DNA of 64,000 bases from an uncultured SAR116 cluster alpha proteobacterium (GCA_902619615.1 CACNFD010000002.1:124001-188000); one strand, 5' to 3'. Positions 7,704 to 17,477 are shown, counted from the first letter of the stretch. Translations and numbers: made by a program. The notes: generated from the sequence alone by a model not told the origin.

Positions 7704-8711
7704 TTAAATAAAAATATCATGTAATTTTTTTGGTAATTTTAACCCTAAGAATTTTAGATTTTTTTTAAAATCTTCTGGGACTTCTGCTGTAATAGTTTCA
7801 CTCTCAGGTATTCTAATTGAATAAGCGTGTAATTGTAAGTTCTTTATATTATTTGGTATCCATTTAATCTGAGAAAGTTTCTTATGTTCTGGTAAATTTT
7901 GAGAAGACATATAAACTTCTGATAAACCTCTATATTTATTATCTCCAACTATAGGGGCATTTATATATTCTAGATGAACTCTTAATTGATGAGTGCGACC
8001 TGTTTTTGGAAAAAGAGCAACTAAAGCCACACGTGATCCAACCTTATCCAAAACTTTGTACTCAGTTATAGCTCTTTTACCCATATTTTGGTCAACTGAC
8101 ATTCTTTGATAGTCTTTTGTACCAGATTTTGATAATGGCAAATCAATAATACCTCTATCATCATTTGGACAAGGTGAAACAATCGCAAGATATGTTTTAA
8201 TAATTTTTCGGTCTTTAAAAAAAGATGTAAATTTTTTTGCTACCTTATTTTCTTTTGCAAGCAACAATAAACCAGATGTGTCTTTGTCAATTCTGTGGAT
8301 AAGTTTTAGTGACACGTTATCAGTGGAAATACATTTAAGCATATCGTCAACATGGATCTTTTGCTTACTACCTCCTTGCACAGCAAGACCGCTAGGTTTA
8401 TTTATCGCAATATATTCACTTGTTTCTTTTATAAATATTTTTTTAAATAAATTTTTATAATACTTTTCATTATATTCATTTATTTTTTTTACTTGATAAG
8501 TTTTATCAAAGCTTAATTTTTGTGAATAGTTTAGTTCTTGGCCGTAAGATACTTTAGTTGATGACTTAGCTTTTTTCCCATCTAACAAAATCATTCCAGA
8601 TCTTAAAAACTTTTCTAAAAGTGATTGGTTTAACTTTCCCAATAATCTTCTTACACATCTGTCAAGTCGAGTTCCATGTTCTTTTTCAGGTATTTTAATA
8701 TTTAACATCAT
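7704..8711 (-). CDS. rluC: RluC-type 23S rRNA pseudouridine synthase
   Basis: The enzyme converts specific uridines of 23S rRNA to pseudouridine (positions 955, 2504 and 2580 in the E. coli enzyme). The 335 residues contain an N-terminal S4-like RNA-binding domain (LDRCVRRLLGKLNQSLLEKFLRSG then ILLDGKKA) and the catalytic domain with HRIDKDTSGLLLLAKE, which carries the active-site aspartate, and later RTHQLRVHLEYINAPIVGD. A tandem ATG ATG marks the start at 8711. RluA or RluD specificity cannot be ruled out, but the context next to an HAD phosphatase and ATP12 favours RluC. Confidence 0.88.
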   Translation of the reverse strand: MMLNIKIPEKEHGTRLDRCVRRLLGKLNQSLLEKFLRSGMILLDGKKAKSSTKVSYGQELNYSQKLSFDKTYQVKKINEYNEKYYKNLFKKIFIKETSEYIAINKPSGLAVQGGSKQKIHVDDMLKCISTDNVSLKLIHRIDKDTSGLLLLAKENKVAKKFTSFFKDRKIIKTYLAIVSPCPNDDRGIIDLPLSKSGTKDYQRMSVDQNMGKRAITEYKVLDKVGSRVALVALFPKTGRTHQLRVHLEYINAPIVGDNKYRGLSEVYMSSQNLPEHKKLSQIKWIPNNIKNLQLHAYSIRIPESETITAEVPEDFKKNLKFLGLKLPKKLHDIFI

Positions 8712-8736
8712 AAGTTTTATTTTAAGTTATATTTAT

Positions 8737-9594
8737 CTATACACCAAAAATCCATCCCTCTTTCTTGGATGAATTTGGAACATTCCAAATTTTTTTGTTA
8801 ATTGATAAAAATCTTAATGCCGCTGATGAGATTATTGAATCAGCATCATCTTGATCTGGACCACCAATTATTTGATTTTTTTTAAGAGGTTTTGAATTGA
8901 AAAATTCTAATGATTTATTAATATTTTCTATTGTATAACCCACTTTTTTTTCAGGCTTAATTTTAGAGAGCCTAAAATAATAAGATGGAAAAATTTCAAC
9001 AATAACAGTTTTGGTTGAAAAATTAAGCTCATCAAAAGGCCAAATTTTTGTTTTGTTTTTTAATAAATTTAGAATTCTCATACCCGCTAACGTACCAGTA
9101 CCAACAGCGCCGGGTCCTATACAATTAAAAGTTGGACTTGGAGAAAGTGTTTTTTTCTTAGCAAGTATCTCCGTACATCTTCTTCTACTGGCAAAGTGTG
9201 ACCCTTTAAGTTTTGGTGAATTAAAAAATTTACCATACGTTTTACTTGTCCAGATCTCTCCACCATAAAAATTTTTTGCATTTGTATTGGTATCTTCTAT
9301 CAACTTCCACAATTTTTCTGAATTAGTAGGACTGTCTTTTATGCCTGGGAAATAACTACATCTGTCATAAAAGGGATATGAAAATGCAAAGTCAAATCCT
9401 ATTAAGTTTCTTTGTGATTTTATTTCTTTATAAAGCAATTCTATTAAAGTCGTTCTTGTCCAATATTTATGGTCCAATGGTTTTACTATTTGTGGTACTT
9501 TATTTCCTTTGATACATTCGGCAACACTAATTCCTTTTTGAAAACTATTTTTATCGCCAGACCAATCTATTCCTATAAATTTATCAAAATACAT
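8737..9594 (-). CDS. DUF429-like protein with RNase H-like fold
   Basis: The 285 residues show the spaced acidic pattern of DUF429 and related RNase H-like nucleases: GIDWSG at 8-13 (D10), IGFDFAFSYP at about 65-74 (D68), VEIFPSYYF (E200), and DQDDADSIISSAALR (about 248-262) for the last acidic helix. A basic-rich GSHFASRRRC segment and a glycine-rich GPGAVGTGTLAG loop sit in between. These proteins have no settled role. The gene lies just past the terminator of the ribosomal protein operon and 25 bp before rluC, so it is probably the first gene of the rluC operon. A GAG six bases before the ATG is the only ribosome-binding signal. Confidence 0.75.
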   Translation of the reverse strand: MYFDKFIGIDWSGDKNSFQKGISVAECIKGNKVPQIVKPLDHKYWTRTTLIELLYKEIKSQRNLIGFDFAFSYPFYDRCSYFPGIKDSPTNSEKLWKLIEDTNTNAKNFYGGEIWTSKTYGKFFNSPKLKGSHFASRRRCTEILAKKKTLSPSPTFNCIGPGAVGTGTLAGMRILNLLKNKTKIWPFDELNFSTKTVIVEIFPSYYFRLSKIKPEKKVGYTIENINKSLEFFNSKPLKKNQIIGGPDQDDADSIISSAALRFLSINKKIWNVPNSSKKEGWIFGV

Positions 9595-9603
9595 TTTTTA
9601 CTC

Positions 9604-9637
9604 AAAAAAAAACCGTTCACATTATTCGAACGGTTTT
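9604..9637 (-). terminator. Rho-independent terminator closing the ribosomal protein operon
   Basis: A perfect 10 bp inverted repeat, AAAACCGTTC at 9609-9618 and GAACGGTTTT at 9628-9637, with a 9 nt loop, lies 21 bp beyond the rplQ stop. Read on the minus strand, the stem is followed by a T run (complement of the A run at 9604-9610), as in an intrinsic terminator. It separates the operon from the DUF429-like gene. Confidence 0.88.
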
Positions 9638-9658
9638 AAAATTCGTTTAGTACAAAAA

Positions 9659-10099
9659 TTATCCAGCAACAGCTTCTTTTGGTTCATCTTCGGTTGCATT
9701 ATTTGTTTGCACTGGACCACTATCTTTACCTCTAGCTTCTTCATCTCTATCAACCAATTCAAAAACCGCCATTGCAGCTGCATCTCCATGCCTATAACCC
9801 GCTTTTAGAACCCTTGAGTATCCTCCTTGTCTCTCGGCATATCTAGTTGAAAGATCACCAAACAATTTTGATACAATGTCATTATCTCTTAATTGAGAAA
9901 AGGCTTGTCTTCTAGCATGCAAGCTACCTTTTTTACCTAGTGTAATTAGTTTATCAATAATAGGTTTCATTGATTTAGCTTTTGGTAGCGTTGTTATTAT
10001 TTGCTCATGCTTTATTATAGCCTGTGCCAAGTTTTTAAATAGAGCTTTTCTATGTGAGCTGGTTCTGTTTAATTTTTTACCCTTAATTCTATGTTTCAT
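9659..10099 (-). CDS. rplQ: 50S ribosomal protein L17
   Basis: L17 is a large-subunit protein near the peptide exit tunnel. The first 110 residues carry the family core ([21 protein letters not shown] at the start and [17 protein letters not shown] later). The total of 146 residues is longer than the roughly 120-127 of enterobacteria because of a C-terminal acidic and low-complexity tail ([14 protein letters not shown] onward), common in alphaproteobacteria. It is the last gene of the operon, 28 bp after rpoA, and is followed by a hairpin terminator. Confidence 0.97.
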   Translation of the reverse strand: MKHRIKGKKLNRTSSHRKALFKNLAQAIIKHEQIITTLPKAKSMKPIIDKLITLGKKGSLHARRQAFSQLRDNDIVSKLFGDLSTRYAERQGGYSRVLKAGYRHGDAAAMAVFELVDRDEEARGKDSGPVQTNNATEDEPKEAVAG

Positions 10100-10127
10100 A
10101 ATTTACTCCTAAATCTACTAATATGAG

Positions 10128-11144
10128 TTAGAAAGGTTCTTCTATTCTTCTGACTAATTCTTCAATATTATCTGGGGGCCAATTATCTACATTCATACCA
10201 AGCTCTAAACCCATCACCTTTAACACTTCTCTTATTTCATTCAAGCTCTTTCTGCCAAAATTAGGTGTTCTTAACATTTCGGGCTCAGATCTTTGAACTA
10301 AATCACCAATGTATACTATATTATCATTTTTTAAACAATTAGCTGATCTTACAGATAATTCTAATTCATCAACTTTTCTTAAGAGGTTTTTGTTAAAAGG
10401 AAGATCTTCTAAAACTTCAGTAACCTCTTCTTCCTCTGGCTCTTCAAAATTTATAAAATTATTCAATTGATCTTGCATGATCCTAGCAGAGAATGCCACT
10501 GCATCTTCCGGAGAAACTGAACCGTCAGTTGTAACTATCAATGACAATTTATCATAATCAGTTTGTTGACCTACACGCGCGTTATCAACATTATATGAAA
10601 CTTGAACAACAGGACTATAAATTGCATCAATCGGTATCACACCAATTGGTAAGTCTTCCTTTCTGTTAGTAGCGGAGGACACATAACCTTTACCATTTTC
10701 AACTGTAAATTCTACTGATAATTTTGCACCACTATCTAATGTACAGATTTCGTGGTCCTTGTTCATTATTTCAACTTCAGATGGACATTCTATCATATCT
10801 GCAGTTACTGTAACTGGTCCCTCTACATTAAGTTGGATTTTTTTTACACCATCGTAATCCATTTTAACTTTTATTCCTTTAACATTTAAAATAATGTCCG
10901 TAAGATCCTCTCTTACACCCGGAATCGAAGAAAATTCATGAAGAACACCTTGAACTTGAATAGAAGTTATAGCAGAACCCTGAAGTGATGAAAGAAGAAT
11001 TCTTCTAAGTGCATTTCCAATAGTAACGCCATAACCTCTTTCAAGAGGTTCAGCAATTATTGTTGAGGTGTTTTTAATTTTGGTTTCTTCTTTAATATCT
11101 AGTTTAGAAGGTTTTATAATTTCTTTCCAATTCTTATCAATCAT
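10128..11144 (-). CDS. rpoA: RNA polymerase alpha subunit
   Basis: The alpha subunit dimerises to start RNA polymerase assembly and contacts upstream promoter DNA and activators. The 338 residues have the N-terminal dimerisation domain ([21 protein letters not shown], residues about 36-56), an acidic linker near 240-250, and a C-terminal domain with [19 protein letters not shown] and [16 protein letters not shown], which hold the DNA-binding helices. Length and order match the family. It lies between rpsK and rplQ as in nearly all bacteria. Confidence 0.98.
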   Translation of the reverse strand: MIDKNWKEIIKPSKLDIKEETKIKNTSTIIAEPLERGYGVTIGNALRRILLSSLQGSAITSIQVQGVLHEFSSIPGVREDLTDIILNVKGIKVKMDYDGVKKIQLNVEGPVTVTADMIECPSEVEIMNKDHEICTLDSGAKLSVEFTVENGKGYVSSATNRKEDLPIGVIPIDAIYSPVVQVSYNVDNARVGQQTDYDKLSLIVTTDGSVSPEDAVAFSARIMQDQLNNFINFEEPEEEEVTEVLEDLPFNKNLLRKVDELELSVRSANCLKNDNIVYIGDLVQRSEPEMLRTPNFGRKSLNEIREVLKVMGLELGMNVDNWPPDNIEELVRRIEEPF

Positions 11145-11191
11145 GGTTACTCTCTGTAAATAATAATATTGTTATAATATTTTGAGTTGTC

Positions 11192-11587
11192 CTAAACTCT
11201 TCTGCGTTTCTTAGGTCTGCACCCATTGTGCGGAATAGGTGTTACATCTCTTATTGAATTAACTTGAAAGCCAATAGTTTGTAATGCTCTTAATGCTGAT
11301 TCTCTACCTGAACCTGGTCCCTGGACTTGAATATCAACAGTTTTTACACCATGTTCTGAAGCTTTTTTTCCAGCATCTTCAGCTGCTAGTTGAGCTGCAT
11401 ATGGAGTTGATTTTCTTGAACCTTTAAAACCCATAGTACCTGAAGATGACCAAGAAATAGCATTACCTTGAATGTCTGTTATAGTTACAACTGTATTATT
11501 AAAAGATGAATTAACGTGAGCTACAGCATTGGTTACATTTTTCTTTTCTTTACGACGAATTCTAGTTTGGGTAGGTTGTTTAGCCAT
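11192..11587 (-). CDS. rpsK: 30S ribosomal protein S11
   Basis: S11 forms part of the platform of the small subunit near the mRNA exit. The 131 residues show the family hallmarks [39 protein letters not shown] and the C-terminal [13 protein letters not shown]. Length is normal. The gene is 25 bp after rpsM and 47 bp before rpoA. Confidence 0.98.
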   Translation of the reverse strand: MAKQPTQTRIRRKEKKNVTNAVAHVNSSFNNTVVTITDIQGNAISWSSSGTMGFKGSRKSTPYAAQLAAEDAGKKASEHGVKTVDIQVQGPGSGRESALRALQTIGFQVNSIRDVTPIPHNGCRPKKRRRV

Positions 11588-11612
11588 TATTCAAAGCTCT
11601 CCTTCTAAATCA

Positions 11613-11981
11613 TTATTTCTTTTTGCCTGCAATTGCCTTAGCAGGACCTTTTCTTGTTCTTGCATTGGTGTGTGTTCTTTGACCTCTAACGGGTAAATTT
11701 TTTCTATGTCTAAGTCCTCTTAAACAACCCAAATCCAAATACCTTTTTATATCCATTGAAGTTTTTCTTCTTAAATCTCCTTCAACGATATAATCTGTGT
11801 CAATTAGGTCTCGTATTTTGGTGAGTTCATCCTCAGATAAATTATTGATTCTTTTATCTTCAGGTACTCCGACCTTTTTACAAATATTTTTGGAACTTGT
11901 TAAACCTATGCCATGAACATAAGTTAAGGCAATATGTACTCTTTTATTTGTTGGTATATTAACTCCTGCAATACGTGCCAC
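11613..11981 (-). CDS. rpsM: 30S ribosomal protein S13
   Basis: S13 sits at the head of the small subunit and bridges to the large subunit. The 122 residues include [20 protein letters not shown], a helix-hairpin-helix, and [20 protein letters not shown] with a basic C-terminus, all standard. It is the first gene of the rpsM-rpsK-rpoA-rplQ unit and is separated from adk by 90 bp that hold a promoter-like site and a 5' hairpin. Confidence 0.98.
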   Translation of the reverse strand: MARIAGVNIPTNKRVHIALTYVHGIGLTSSKNICKKVGVPEDKRINNLSEDELTKIRDLIDTDYIVEGDLRRKTSMDIKRYLDLGCLRGLRHRKNLPVRGQRTHTNARTRKGPAKAIAGKKK

Positions 11982-12007
11982 TAAACTCTCCTTCTTTCTC
12001 CAATTGA

Positions 12008-12030
12008 GATCTATTTGAATTCAATAGATC
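12008..12030 (-). promoter_or_regulatory. Hairpin at the predicted 5' end of the rpsM transcript
   Basis: An 8 bp perfect inverted repeat, GATCTATT at 12008-12015 and AATAGATC at 12023-12030, encloses a 7 nt loop. The predicted transcription start lies around 12028, so the hairpin would form the very 5' end of the mRNA. It has no T run and is not a terminator. In E. coli the matching mRNA leader is the S4 repressor target; whether this hairpin has that role is inference. Confidence 0.5.
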
Positions 12031-12034
12031 GGGA

Positions 12035-12062
12035 ATTATAATGTTAACAGATCAACAGTCAA
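12035..12062 (-). promoter_or_regulatory. Sigma-70 type promoter for rpsM-rpsK-rpoA-rplQ
   Basis: On the minus strand TTGACT (-35, 12062-12057) and TATAAT (-10, 12040-12035) are separated by 16 nt and followed by TCCCGAT. The hexamers are close to consensus and the G+C-rich discriminator is typical of growth-rate and ppGpp controlled promoters. It lies between adk and rpsM. Confidence 0.65.
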
Positions 12063-12071
12063 CTCTTATAA

Positions 12072-12638
12072 TTAACTTATAATTTTTAGAATATTCTTCG
12101 ATACTTCCTCTATATTTTGCATACCATCTATAGTGTATAGTTTATTTAATTTTCTATAATATTCTAAGACTGGTAATGTATCTTTCTTATAAACAATAAT
12201 TCTATTTTTTAAAATTTCAGAATTGTCATCATCTCTGGTTGATTGGTTTTCGGACGCTCTATTTAAAATTCGTTGAAAAAGAAGTTTTTCATCAACATTT
12301 ATCTCTATCACTTTGTCTATTTTTAGATTAAGACTGTTCAAAATTGTGTCTAAATTTACTGCTTGATTATATGTTCTTGGGAATCCGTCAAGTATAAAAC
12401 CATTTTCACAATCTGGTTTTGTTATCCTTTTTTTAATCATAGACATGATAATTTCATCAGAAACTAAATTACCTTTGTCCATAATTTCTTTTGCAAGTTT
12501 TCCTAAATCAGATCCTGATTTAACTTCTTCTCTCAACATGTCACCAGTAGAAATTTGAACAATATTGAACCGTTCAATTAATATTTTTGCTTGTGTGCCT
12601 TTACCAGCACCAGGTGGACCGAATAAAATTAAATTCAT
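12072..12638 (-). CDS. adk: Adenylate kinase, short form
   Basis: Adenylate kinase equilibrates AMP, ADP and ATP. The product has 188 residues, with P-loop GPPGAGKGTQA at 8-18, STGDMLREEV, and GFILDGFPRTYNQA for AMP binding. The LID region between RILNRA and KNRI is short and lacks the four zinc-binding cysteines, so this is the short, non-zinc form. It directly abuts secY (no gap) as in other alphaproteobacteria. Confidence 0.97.
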   Translation of the reverse strand: MNLILFGPPGAGKGTQAKILIERFNIVQISTGDMLREEVKSGSDLGKLAKEIMDKGNLVSDEIIMSMIKKRITKPDCENGFILDGFPRTYNQAVNLDTILNSLNLKIDKVIEINVDEKLLFQRILNRASENQSTRDDDNSEILKNRIIVYKKDTLPVLEYYRKLNKLYTIDGMQNIEEVSKNILKIIS

Positions 12639-13967
12639 TTAACGTCTTGCACCTCGCAATTTTGATTTTTTTATCAATCCTGCATATCTGTGAGCTATTA
12701 GATGTGATTGCGCTTGAGAAACCGTATCCATAGAGACTGTAACTACAATTAAGAGGCTAGTACCACCTAGATAAAAAGGTATTGAGTACTTTGATATTAA
12801 AATCTCAGGTAAAATACAAACTGCCGCAAGATAAGTAGCTCCAATGGCAGTCAATCTTGTTAGAACAAAATCTAAATAATCTGCAGTTGGTGGGCCGGGT
12901 CTAATACCAGGGACATAACCACCATTTCTTTTAAGGTTATCTGCAGTTTCATCTGGATTAAAAACAATAGCTGTGTAGAAAAAAGCAAAAAAGACAATAA
13001 AACCTATATAAATCGCTAGATAAAGTGGTTGCCCTCTTCCAAAATATGAATTTAATGTTAATACCCAATCTGAGCTATTTCCATCTAAACCAGAAAACGA
13101 AGATAAAGAAGTTGGAAGCAATAATAAAGCTGACGCAAATATTGGTGGTATAACACCAGGAACATTTATTTTTAGTGGTAAATGTGAGGAGTCTCCAGCA
13201 AACATTTTGTTTCCCATTTGCCTCTTAGGGTATTGCACAATTATTTTTCTTTGTGAACGTTCAATAAAAACTATGAATACTATAACAGCGATTGCGAGTA
13301 TTAAAATTGCAATTATTAAAAAAGTTGAAATTGAACCTGTTCTTCCTTGTTCTAGAATTTGAGCTATCGCTCTAGGTAATTCAGCTACTATACCTGCAAA
13401 TATAATTAAAGACACACCATTACCTATGCCTCTAGAAGTAATTTGCTCGCCTAACCAAAGTAAAAACATCACAGATCCAACTAAAGTGACAACTGTTGTA
13501 ACTTTAAAAAAAACACCAGGATTATTTACAAGTGAACCCGACGTACCCGAAGTGCCTTCTAAAGCAACGGCAAATCCATAAGCTTGAACTGTAGCGAGTA
13601 ATACAGTTAGATATCTTGTATATTGATTAATAGTTTTTCTTCCTGATTCACCCTCTTTTTTTAGCTGAGACATTTGTGGAGAAATTGAAGTCATAAGTTG
13701 CATAATTATTGAAGCAGATATATATGGAAGAATTGTCAGTGCAAAAATGGTCATTCTACCTAAAGCACCACCAGAAAACATATTAAACATACCTAAAACG
13801 CCACTATTAGTGTTATTAACTATTTCAGATAATGCAGTTGCATTTATACCAGGCACTGGTATGTATGTACCTAATCTGTATACAATTAGAGCACCGAGAG
13901 TGAATAAAATTCTTTGACGTAGTTCGGTAGCTTGACCTAATATACCAAACATACTTTCATTAGCCAT
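12639..13967 (-). CDS. secY: Protein translocase subunit SecY
   Basis: SecY is the pore of the general protein export channel in the inner membrane. The 442 residues give about ten membrane segments. Family marks include the YRLGTYIPVPGIN opening, LTILPYISASIIMQL, the cytoplasmic KKEGESGRKTINQYTRY loop, and NGGYVPGIRPG before the last segments. It lies between rplO and adk in the spc operon. No rpmJ gene follows it, which fits the alphaproteobacterial order. Confidence 0.98.
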   Translation of the reverse strand: MANESMFGILGQATELRQRILFTLGALIVYRLGTYIPVPGINATALSEIVNNTNSGVLGMFNMFSGGALGRMTIFALTILPYISASIIMQLMTSISPQMSQLKKEGESGRKTINQYTRYLTVLLATVQAYGFAVALEGTSGTSGSLVNNPGVFFKVTTVVTLVGSVMFLLWLGEQITSRGIGNGVSLIIFAGIVAELPRAIAQILEQGRTGSISTFLIIAILILAIAVIVFIVFIERSQRKIIVQYPKRQMGNKMFAGDSSHLPLKINVPGVIPPIFASALLLLPTSLSSFSGLDGNSSDWVLTLNSYFGRGQPLYLAIYIGFIVFFAFFYTAIVFNPDETADNLKRNGGYVPGIRPGPPTADYLDFVLTRLTAIGATYLAAVCILPEILISKYSIPFYLGGTSLLIVVTVSMDTVSQAQSHLIAHRYAGLIKKSKLRGARR

Positions 13968-13970
13968 AAA

Positions 13971-14468
13971 TTAATCCTCAGACTTTTTAGCTTTTTTATC
14001 AATTCTTTTGTTATCTAAAATCATTATAGATCCACCAGCTTTCTCAATTATTTCTTTTGCTGAATTAGAAAATGCTGAAACCTCTATATCAATTTTACTT
14101 TTGATTTCACCCTTAGCCAGAATTTTTATTCTATTTTTATTTGAACTCACTAATCCTAAATCTAAAAGAGTTTTGTAGTTTATAATTTTTTTAGGATCTA
14201 TTTTATTGCTATCAATAAGTTTTTGTATCCTGCCTAAATTTAATTCAGTATAATTTGTCCTGTTTATATTTGTAAATCCTCGTTTTGGCAAACGCCTATG
14301 AATTGGCATTTGCCCACCTTCAAAACCTTTTATCGAAACACCTGATCTTGCTTTTTGACCTTTATGGCCCTTACCAGAAGTTTTACCAGTACCTGAACCA
14401 ATACCTCTACCAATCCTCTTACGATTTTTAGTCGAACCTATGTTATCCTTGATTTGATTTAGTTTCAT
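13971..14468 (-). CDS. rplO: 50S ribosomal protein L15
   Basis: L15 is a late-assembly large-subunit protein. The 165 residues show the glycine- and lysine-rich N-terminus (RKRIGRGIGSGTGKTSGKG, HKGQKARSG) and FEGGQMPIHRRLPKRGF, with a C-terminal globular part that has a slightly longer lysine-rich tail than the E. coli protein. It starts 25 bp after rpmD and is followed 3 bp later by secY, so the two are probably translationally coupled. Confidence 0.97.
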   Translation of the reverse strand: MKLNQIKDNIGSTKNRKRIGRGIGSGTGKTSGKGHKGQKARSGVSIKGFEGGQMPIHRRLPKRGFTNINRTNYTELNLGRIQKLIDSNKIDPKKIINYKTLLDLGLVSSNKNRIKILAKGEIKSKIDIEVSAFSNSAKEIIEKAGGSIMILDNKRIDKKAKKSED

Positions 14469-14493
14469 TACTTTCTCCTACCTAGCAAAACAA

Positions 14494-14676
14494 TTAATCA
14501 ACTTTAACTAAATGTTTAACTTTTTCTATCATACCTCTTATTGAAGGTGTATCTTCTAATTCTTTAACTCGACCTATTTTATTCAAACCAAGACCTATTA
14601 ATGTTTTTTTCTGATATGATCGTCTGCCAATGGGGCTTTTTTTCTGTGTAACAACAAGGGTTTTTTTATTTGACAT
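14494..14676 (-). CDS. rpmD: 50S ribosomal protein L30
   Basis: L30 is a 60-residue large-subunit protein with the family order of strands and helices: [20 protein letters not shown], a turn [21 protein letters not shown] and the ending KVKHLVKV. Size and position between rpsE and rplO match the family exactly. Confidence 0.96.
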   Translation of the reverse strand: MSNKKTLVVTQKKSPIGRRSYQKKTLIGLGLNKIGRVKELEDTPSIRGMIEKVKHLVKVD

Positions 14677-14684
14677 TATTCTTC

Positions 14685-15251
14685 CTAACTAACATTAGCA
14701 TTAGAGTTTGTGTCTAAGTTTAATTTATTACCAAATATTTCAGCAACTTTTTTTCCTCGTTTACTGGCAACATTCCTTGGTGAATTCATAGAGGCAAAAG
14801 CATCAAAAGTTGCTTTAATCATATTATGTGGATTTGATGTCCCTATTGATTTAGCTACAACATCTTGAACACCTAATGTTTCAAATACTGCTCTCATTGG
14901 GCCACCAGCAATTATACCTGTTCCAGAAGGAGCAGTTCTAAGAACAACTTTACCTGCACCAAAATGACCTTTCATATCATGATGCAATGTTCTACCTTCT
15001 TTTAAAGGTACCCTTAACATATTTTTTTTGGCGTCGTCTGTAGCTTTTTTTATAGCTTCGGGTACCTCTTTGGCTTTTCCAGTTCCAAACCCAACTTTAC
15101 CTCTTTGGTCCCCAACAACAACAAGTGCCGCAAAACCAAAACGTCTGCCACCCTTAACAACTTTTGCAACTCTATTTATACCAACTAATTTATCAATTAA
15201 ATCAGCTTCGTCTTTATTAATTTTTTTGTCTTGTTTTTCAATTTTTGACAT
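14685..15251 (-). CDS. rpsE: 30S ribosomal protein S5
   Basis: S5 contributes to decoding accuracy and the mRNA entry site. The 188 residues contain the double-stranded-RNA-binding-like domain ([28 protein letters not shown]) and the C-terminal domain with [20 protein letters not shown] and [15 protein letters not shown]. Length exceeds the 166 of E. coli because of lysine-rich N-terminal and asparagine-rich C-terminal extensions. It lies 9 bp after rplR. Confidence 0.97.
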   Translation of the reverse strand: MSKIEKQDKKINKDEADLIDKLVGINRVAKVVKGGRRFGFAALVVVGDQRGKVGFGTGKAKEVPEAIKKATDDAKKNMLRVPLKEGRTLHHDMKGHFGAGKVVLRTAPSGTGIIAGGPMRAVFETLGVQDVVAKSIGTSNPHNMIKATFDAFASMNSPRNVASKRGKKVAEIFGNKLNLDTNSNANVS

Positions 15252-15260
15252 AAATTACCC

Positions 15261-15623
15261 CTAAAATTTTAAACCTCCATCTCTAGCAGCGTCTGCTAGA
15301 TTTTTCACTCTTCCATGATAGATATATCCACCTCTATCAAATACTACATTTTTAATACCTTTTTTAATTGCTTTTTCAGCTATTAATTTTCCTACAACAC
15401 TCGCCACCTCTTTTGTTCCACAATTTTTAAATTGATTTTTTAAATTACGATCAAGACTGGAAGCTGAAATTACAGTATTACCATTTACGTCATCAATTAT
15501 CTGGCCATAAATATGCTTGTTAGACCTAAATACTGACAATCTTAATTTACCATTAGATTTTATTTTCAAAGCTTTTCTATTTCTTTGTTTTCTTCTATTA
15601 TGTAAAGTTATTGAACTACTCAT
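15261..15623 (-). CDS. rplR: 50S ribosomal protein L18
   Basis: L18 binds 5S rRNA together with L5. The 120 residues contain [18 protein letters not shown] near the middle and the C-terminal [20 protein letters not shown], both strongly conserved. Length is normal. It sits between rplF (14 bp gap) and rpsE. Confidence 0.97.
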   Translation of the reverse strand: MSSSITLHNRRKQRNRKALKIKSNGKLRLSVFRSNKHIYGQIIDDVNGNTVISASSLDRNLKNQFKNCGTKEVASVVGKLIAEKAIKKGIKNVVFDRGGYIYHGRVKNLADAARDGGLKF

Positions 15624-15637
15624 TGTTACTTTGACCT

Positions 15638-16171
15638 CTACTTCTTTTTACCTTCTTTTCTTAAAATATATTCGTTGCTATAACGTATACCCTTTCCTTT
15701 AAAAGGCTCTGGTGGTCTTTTAGAACGGACCATAGCTGCAAATTCGCCTAGTTTTTGTTTGCTCGCACTTGAAATAGTAAATTTAGTATTACCATCCATT
15801 TTGATAGTAATGTCATTAGGAACTTCTATCTCAACGGAATGACTCAGTCCAAGATTTAATGTCAATTTCTTTCCTTGAAGTGCTCCTCTATAACCTACAC
15901 CTACAATTTCCATCTCTTTTTCAAAACCAACACTAACCCCATGAACGGCATTATTAATAAGTGCTCTTGTTGTTCCCCACATAGCTTTATTTGGGGAGTT
16001 TTTGTCTTTTGGCTCAATTCTAATAATATTGTCATTAATTATTACATCAACACTATTGCTTACTGGTGCAATAAGTTCACCTTTTGAGCCTTTGACTATG
16101 AATTGGTTATTTTCTTTTTTAACTTCAACACCATTTGGGATGTTTATTATTGCTTGACCTACTCTTGACAT
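15638..16171 (-). CDS. rplF: 50S ribosomal protein L6
   Basis: L6 lies near the sarcin-ricin region of the large subunit. Starting at the ATG at 16171 ([17 protein letters not shown]) gives 177 residues, the usual length. The frame is open further upstream to 16210, but that extension would overlap rpsH, and an AGGAGT ribosome binding site precedes 16171, so the shorter form is preferred. The C-terminal RNA-binding motif [16 protein letters not shown] is intact. Confidence 0.96.
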   Translation of the reverse strand: MSRVGQAIINIPNGVEVKKENNQFIVKGSKGELIAPVSNSVDVIINDNIIRIEPKDKNSPNKAMWGTTRALINNAVHGVSVGFEKEMEIVGVGYRGALQGKKLTLNLGLSHSVEIEVPNDITIKMDGNTKFTISSASKQKLGEFAAMVRSKRPPEPFKGKGIRYSNEYILRKEGKKK

Positions 16172-16181
16172 CAATACACTC

Positions 16182-16580
16182 CTAAAACACTTGACAGAGA
16201 ACTTCACCACCTACATGAGCTGCTCTGGCTTCGTTATCACTCATTACACCCCTTGGTGTAGATAATATAGATATACCAAGACCATTGTAAGATCTAGGCA
16301 AATCATTTATGCTTGAATATACTCTTCTTCCTGGGGTAGAAACTCTTTTAATTTCACTAATGACTGGTTTACCTTCATAATATTTTAATTCAATTTTAAA
16401 CTCATGAATACCAGGACTCTTTTCGAACTTCGAAAAATTTCTAATATATCCTTCTCTTTTAAGTACATCTAATACATTTCCTCTAAATCTTGAAGCTGGG
16501 GCTTCTACAACAACTTTGTTAGCTGATTGACCATTTCTAATTCTAGTCAACATATCCCCAAGTGTATCACTCATTGACAT
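16182..16580 (-). CDS. rpsH: 30S ribosomal protein S8
   Basis: S8 is a primary 16S rRNA binder and, in E. coli, represses the spc operon. The 132 residues contain [10 protein letters not shown] at the start and the C-terminal [25 protein letters not shown], which holds the RNA-binding STPRGVM motif. Length is normal. It is 13 bp after rpsN. Confidence 0.97.
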   Translation of the reverse strand: MSMSDTLGDMLTRIRNGQSANKVVVEAPASRFRGNVLDVLKREGYIRNFSKFEKSPGIHEFKIELKYYEGKPVISEIKRVSTPGRRVYSSINDLPRSYNGLGISILSTPRGVMSDNEARAAHVGGEVLCQVF

Positions 16581-16593
16581 AATTAATACCTTT

Positions 16594-16899
16594 CTACCAA
16601 CTTGATTTTACCATACCTGGTATTTGACCAGATAATGCTAACTCTCTTAAAGCTATTCGTGACATTTTTACTTTTCTATAATAACCACGTGGCCTACCCG
16701 TTATTAAACACCTATTCCTCAATCTTATTTTTGCACCATTTCTTGGCATTTCAGATAGTTTAAGCTGAGCTTCAAATCGTTCCTCCATAGAAAGAGATCT
16801 ATTGCTACAAATTGCCTTCAAACGATCTCTTCTAGATTTATTTTTTCTAACTTGTTTTTCTTTATTTAAGTTTTTTTGGATAGCACTTTTTTTTGCCAT
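16594..16899 (-). CDS. rpsN: 30S ribosomal protein S14 (long, zinc-free form)
   Basis: S14 binds the head of the small subunit. The 101-residue product is the long form without the CxxC zinc pairs of the short form; it has [21 protein letters not shown] and [20 protein letters not shown]. It lies 22 bp after rplE in the usual order L5-S14-S8. Confidence 0.97.
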   Translation of the reverse strand: MAKKSAIQKNLNKEKQVRKNKSRRDRLKAICSNRSLSMEERFEAQLKLSEMPRNGAKIRLRNRCLITGRPRGYYRKVKMSRIALRELALSGQIPGMVKSSW

Positions 16900-16921
16900 C
16901 TACGTCTCCTGGTTAAAGTTA

Positions 16922-17464
16922 TTATTTTTTAAAAGGGAAATCAAACCCACTTAAAAGTTCTTTTGCTTCTTCATCAGACTTTGCTGAAGTAACAAAAATT
17001 ATATCCATACCCCTTGCAGAGTCTACATTATCATATTCAATTTCTGGAAATACAAATTGTTCTTTTAGGCCTAAGGCATAATTACCATTACCATCAAAAC
17101 TTTTAGAATTTATTCCTCTAAAATCTCTAACTCTTGGTAATGCTATATTTACAAATCTGTCTACAAATTCGTACATCTTGCTTTTTCTAAGTGTCACTTT
17201 TACACCTATTGGCATACCTTCTCTAAGTTTAAAACTTGCATTAGCTTTTTTAGATTTTGTGATGATGGGTTTTTGGCCAGTAATTGCAGCTAATTCGTTT
17301 GCTGCAACTTCTATTTTCTTGCTATCTTTAACAGCCTCACCAACTCCCATATTAATAACTACTTTTTCAAGCTTGGGTATTTCTAAATCATTTTTATACT
17401 TAAATTTATCTTTTAATATATTTACAATTTCTTTTTTGTATTTTTCCTGCAATCGAGTATTCAT
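16922..17464 (-). CDS. rplE: 50S ribosomal protein L5
   Basis: L5 binds 5S rRNA and contacts the P-site tRNA. From the ATG at 17464 the protein has 180 residues, as usual. The frame extends to a GTG at 17476, but GGAG lies just before and 6 nt ahead of the 17464 ATG, so that start is preferred. Conserved parts are [47 protein letters not shown] and [16 protein letters not shown]. Confidence 0.96.
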   Translation of the reverse strand: MNTRLQEKYKKEIVNILKDKFKYKNDLEIPKLEKVVINMGVGEAVKDSKKIEVAANELAAITGQKPIITKSKKANASFKLREGMPIGVKVTLRKSKMYEFVDRFVNIALPRVRDFRGINSKSFDGNGNYALGLKEQFVFPEIEYDNVDSARGMDIIFVTSAKSDEEAKELLSGFDFPFKK

Positions 17465-17477
17465 TTTAAACTCCACA

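Noticed and set aside
16172-16210. Longer N-terminus for L6 starting at 16210
   Set aside because: It would overlap rpsH and lacks the AGGAGT site found before the 16171 start; L6 length favours the short form.
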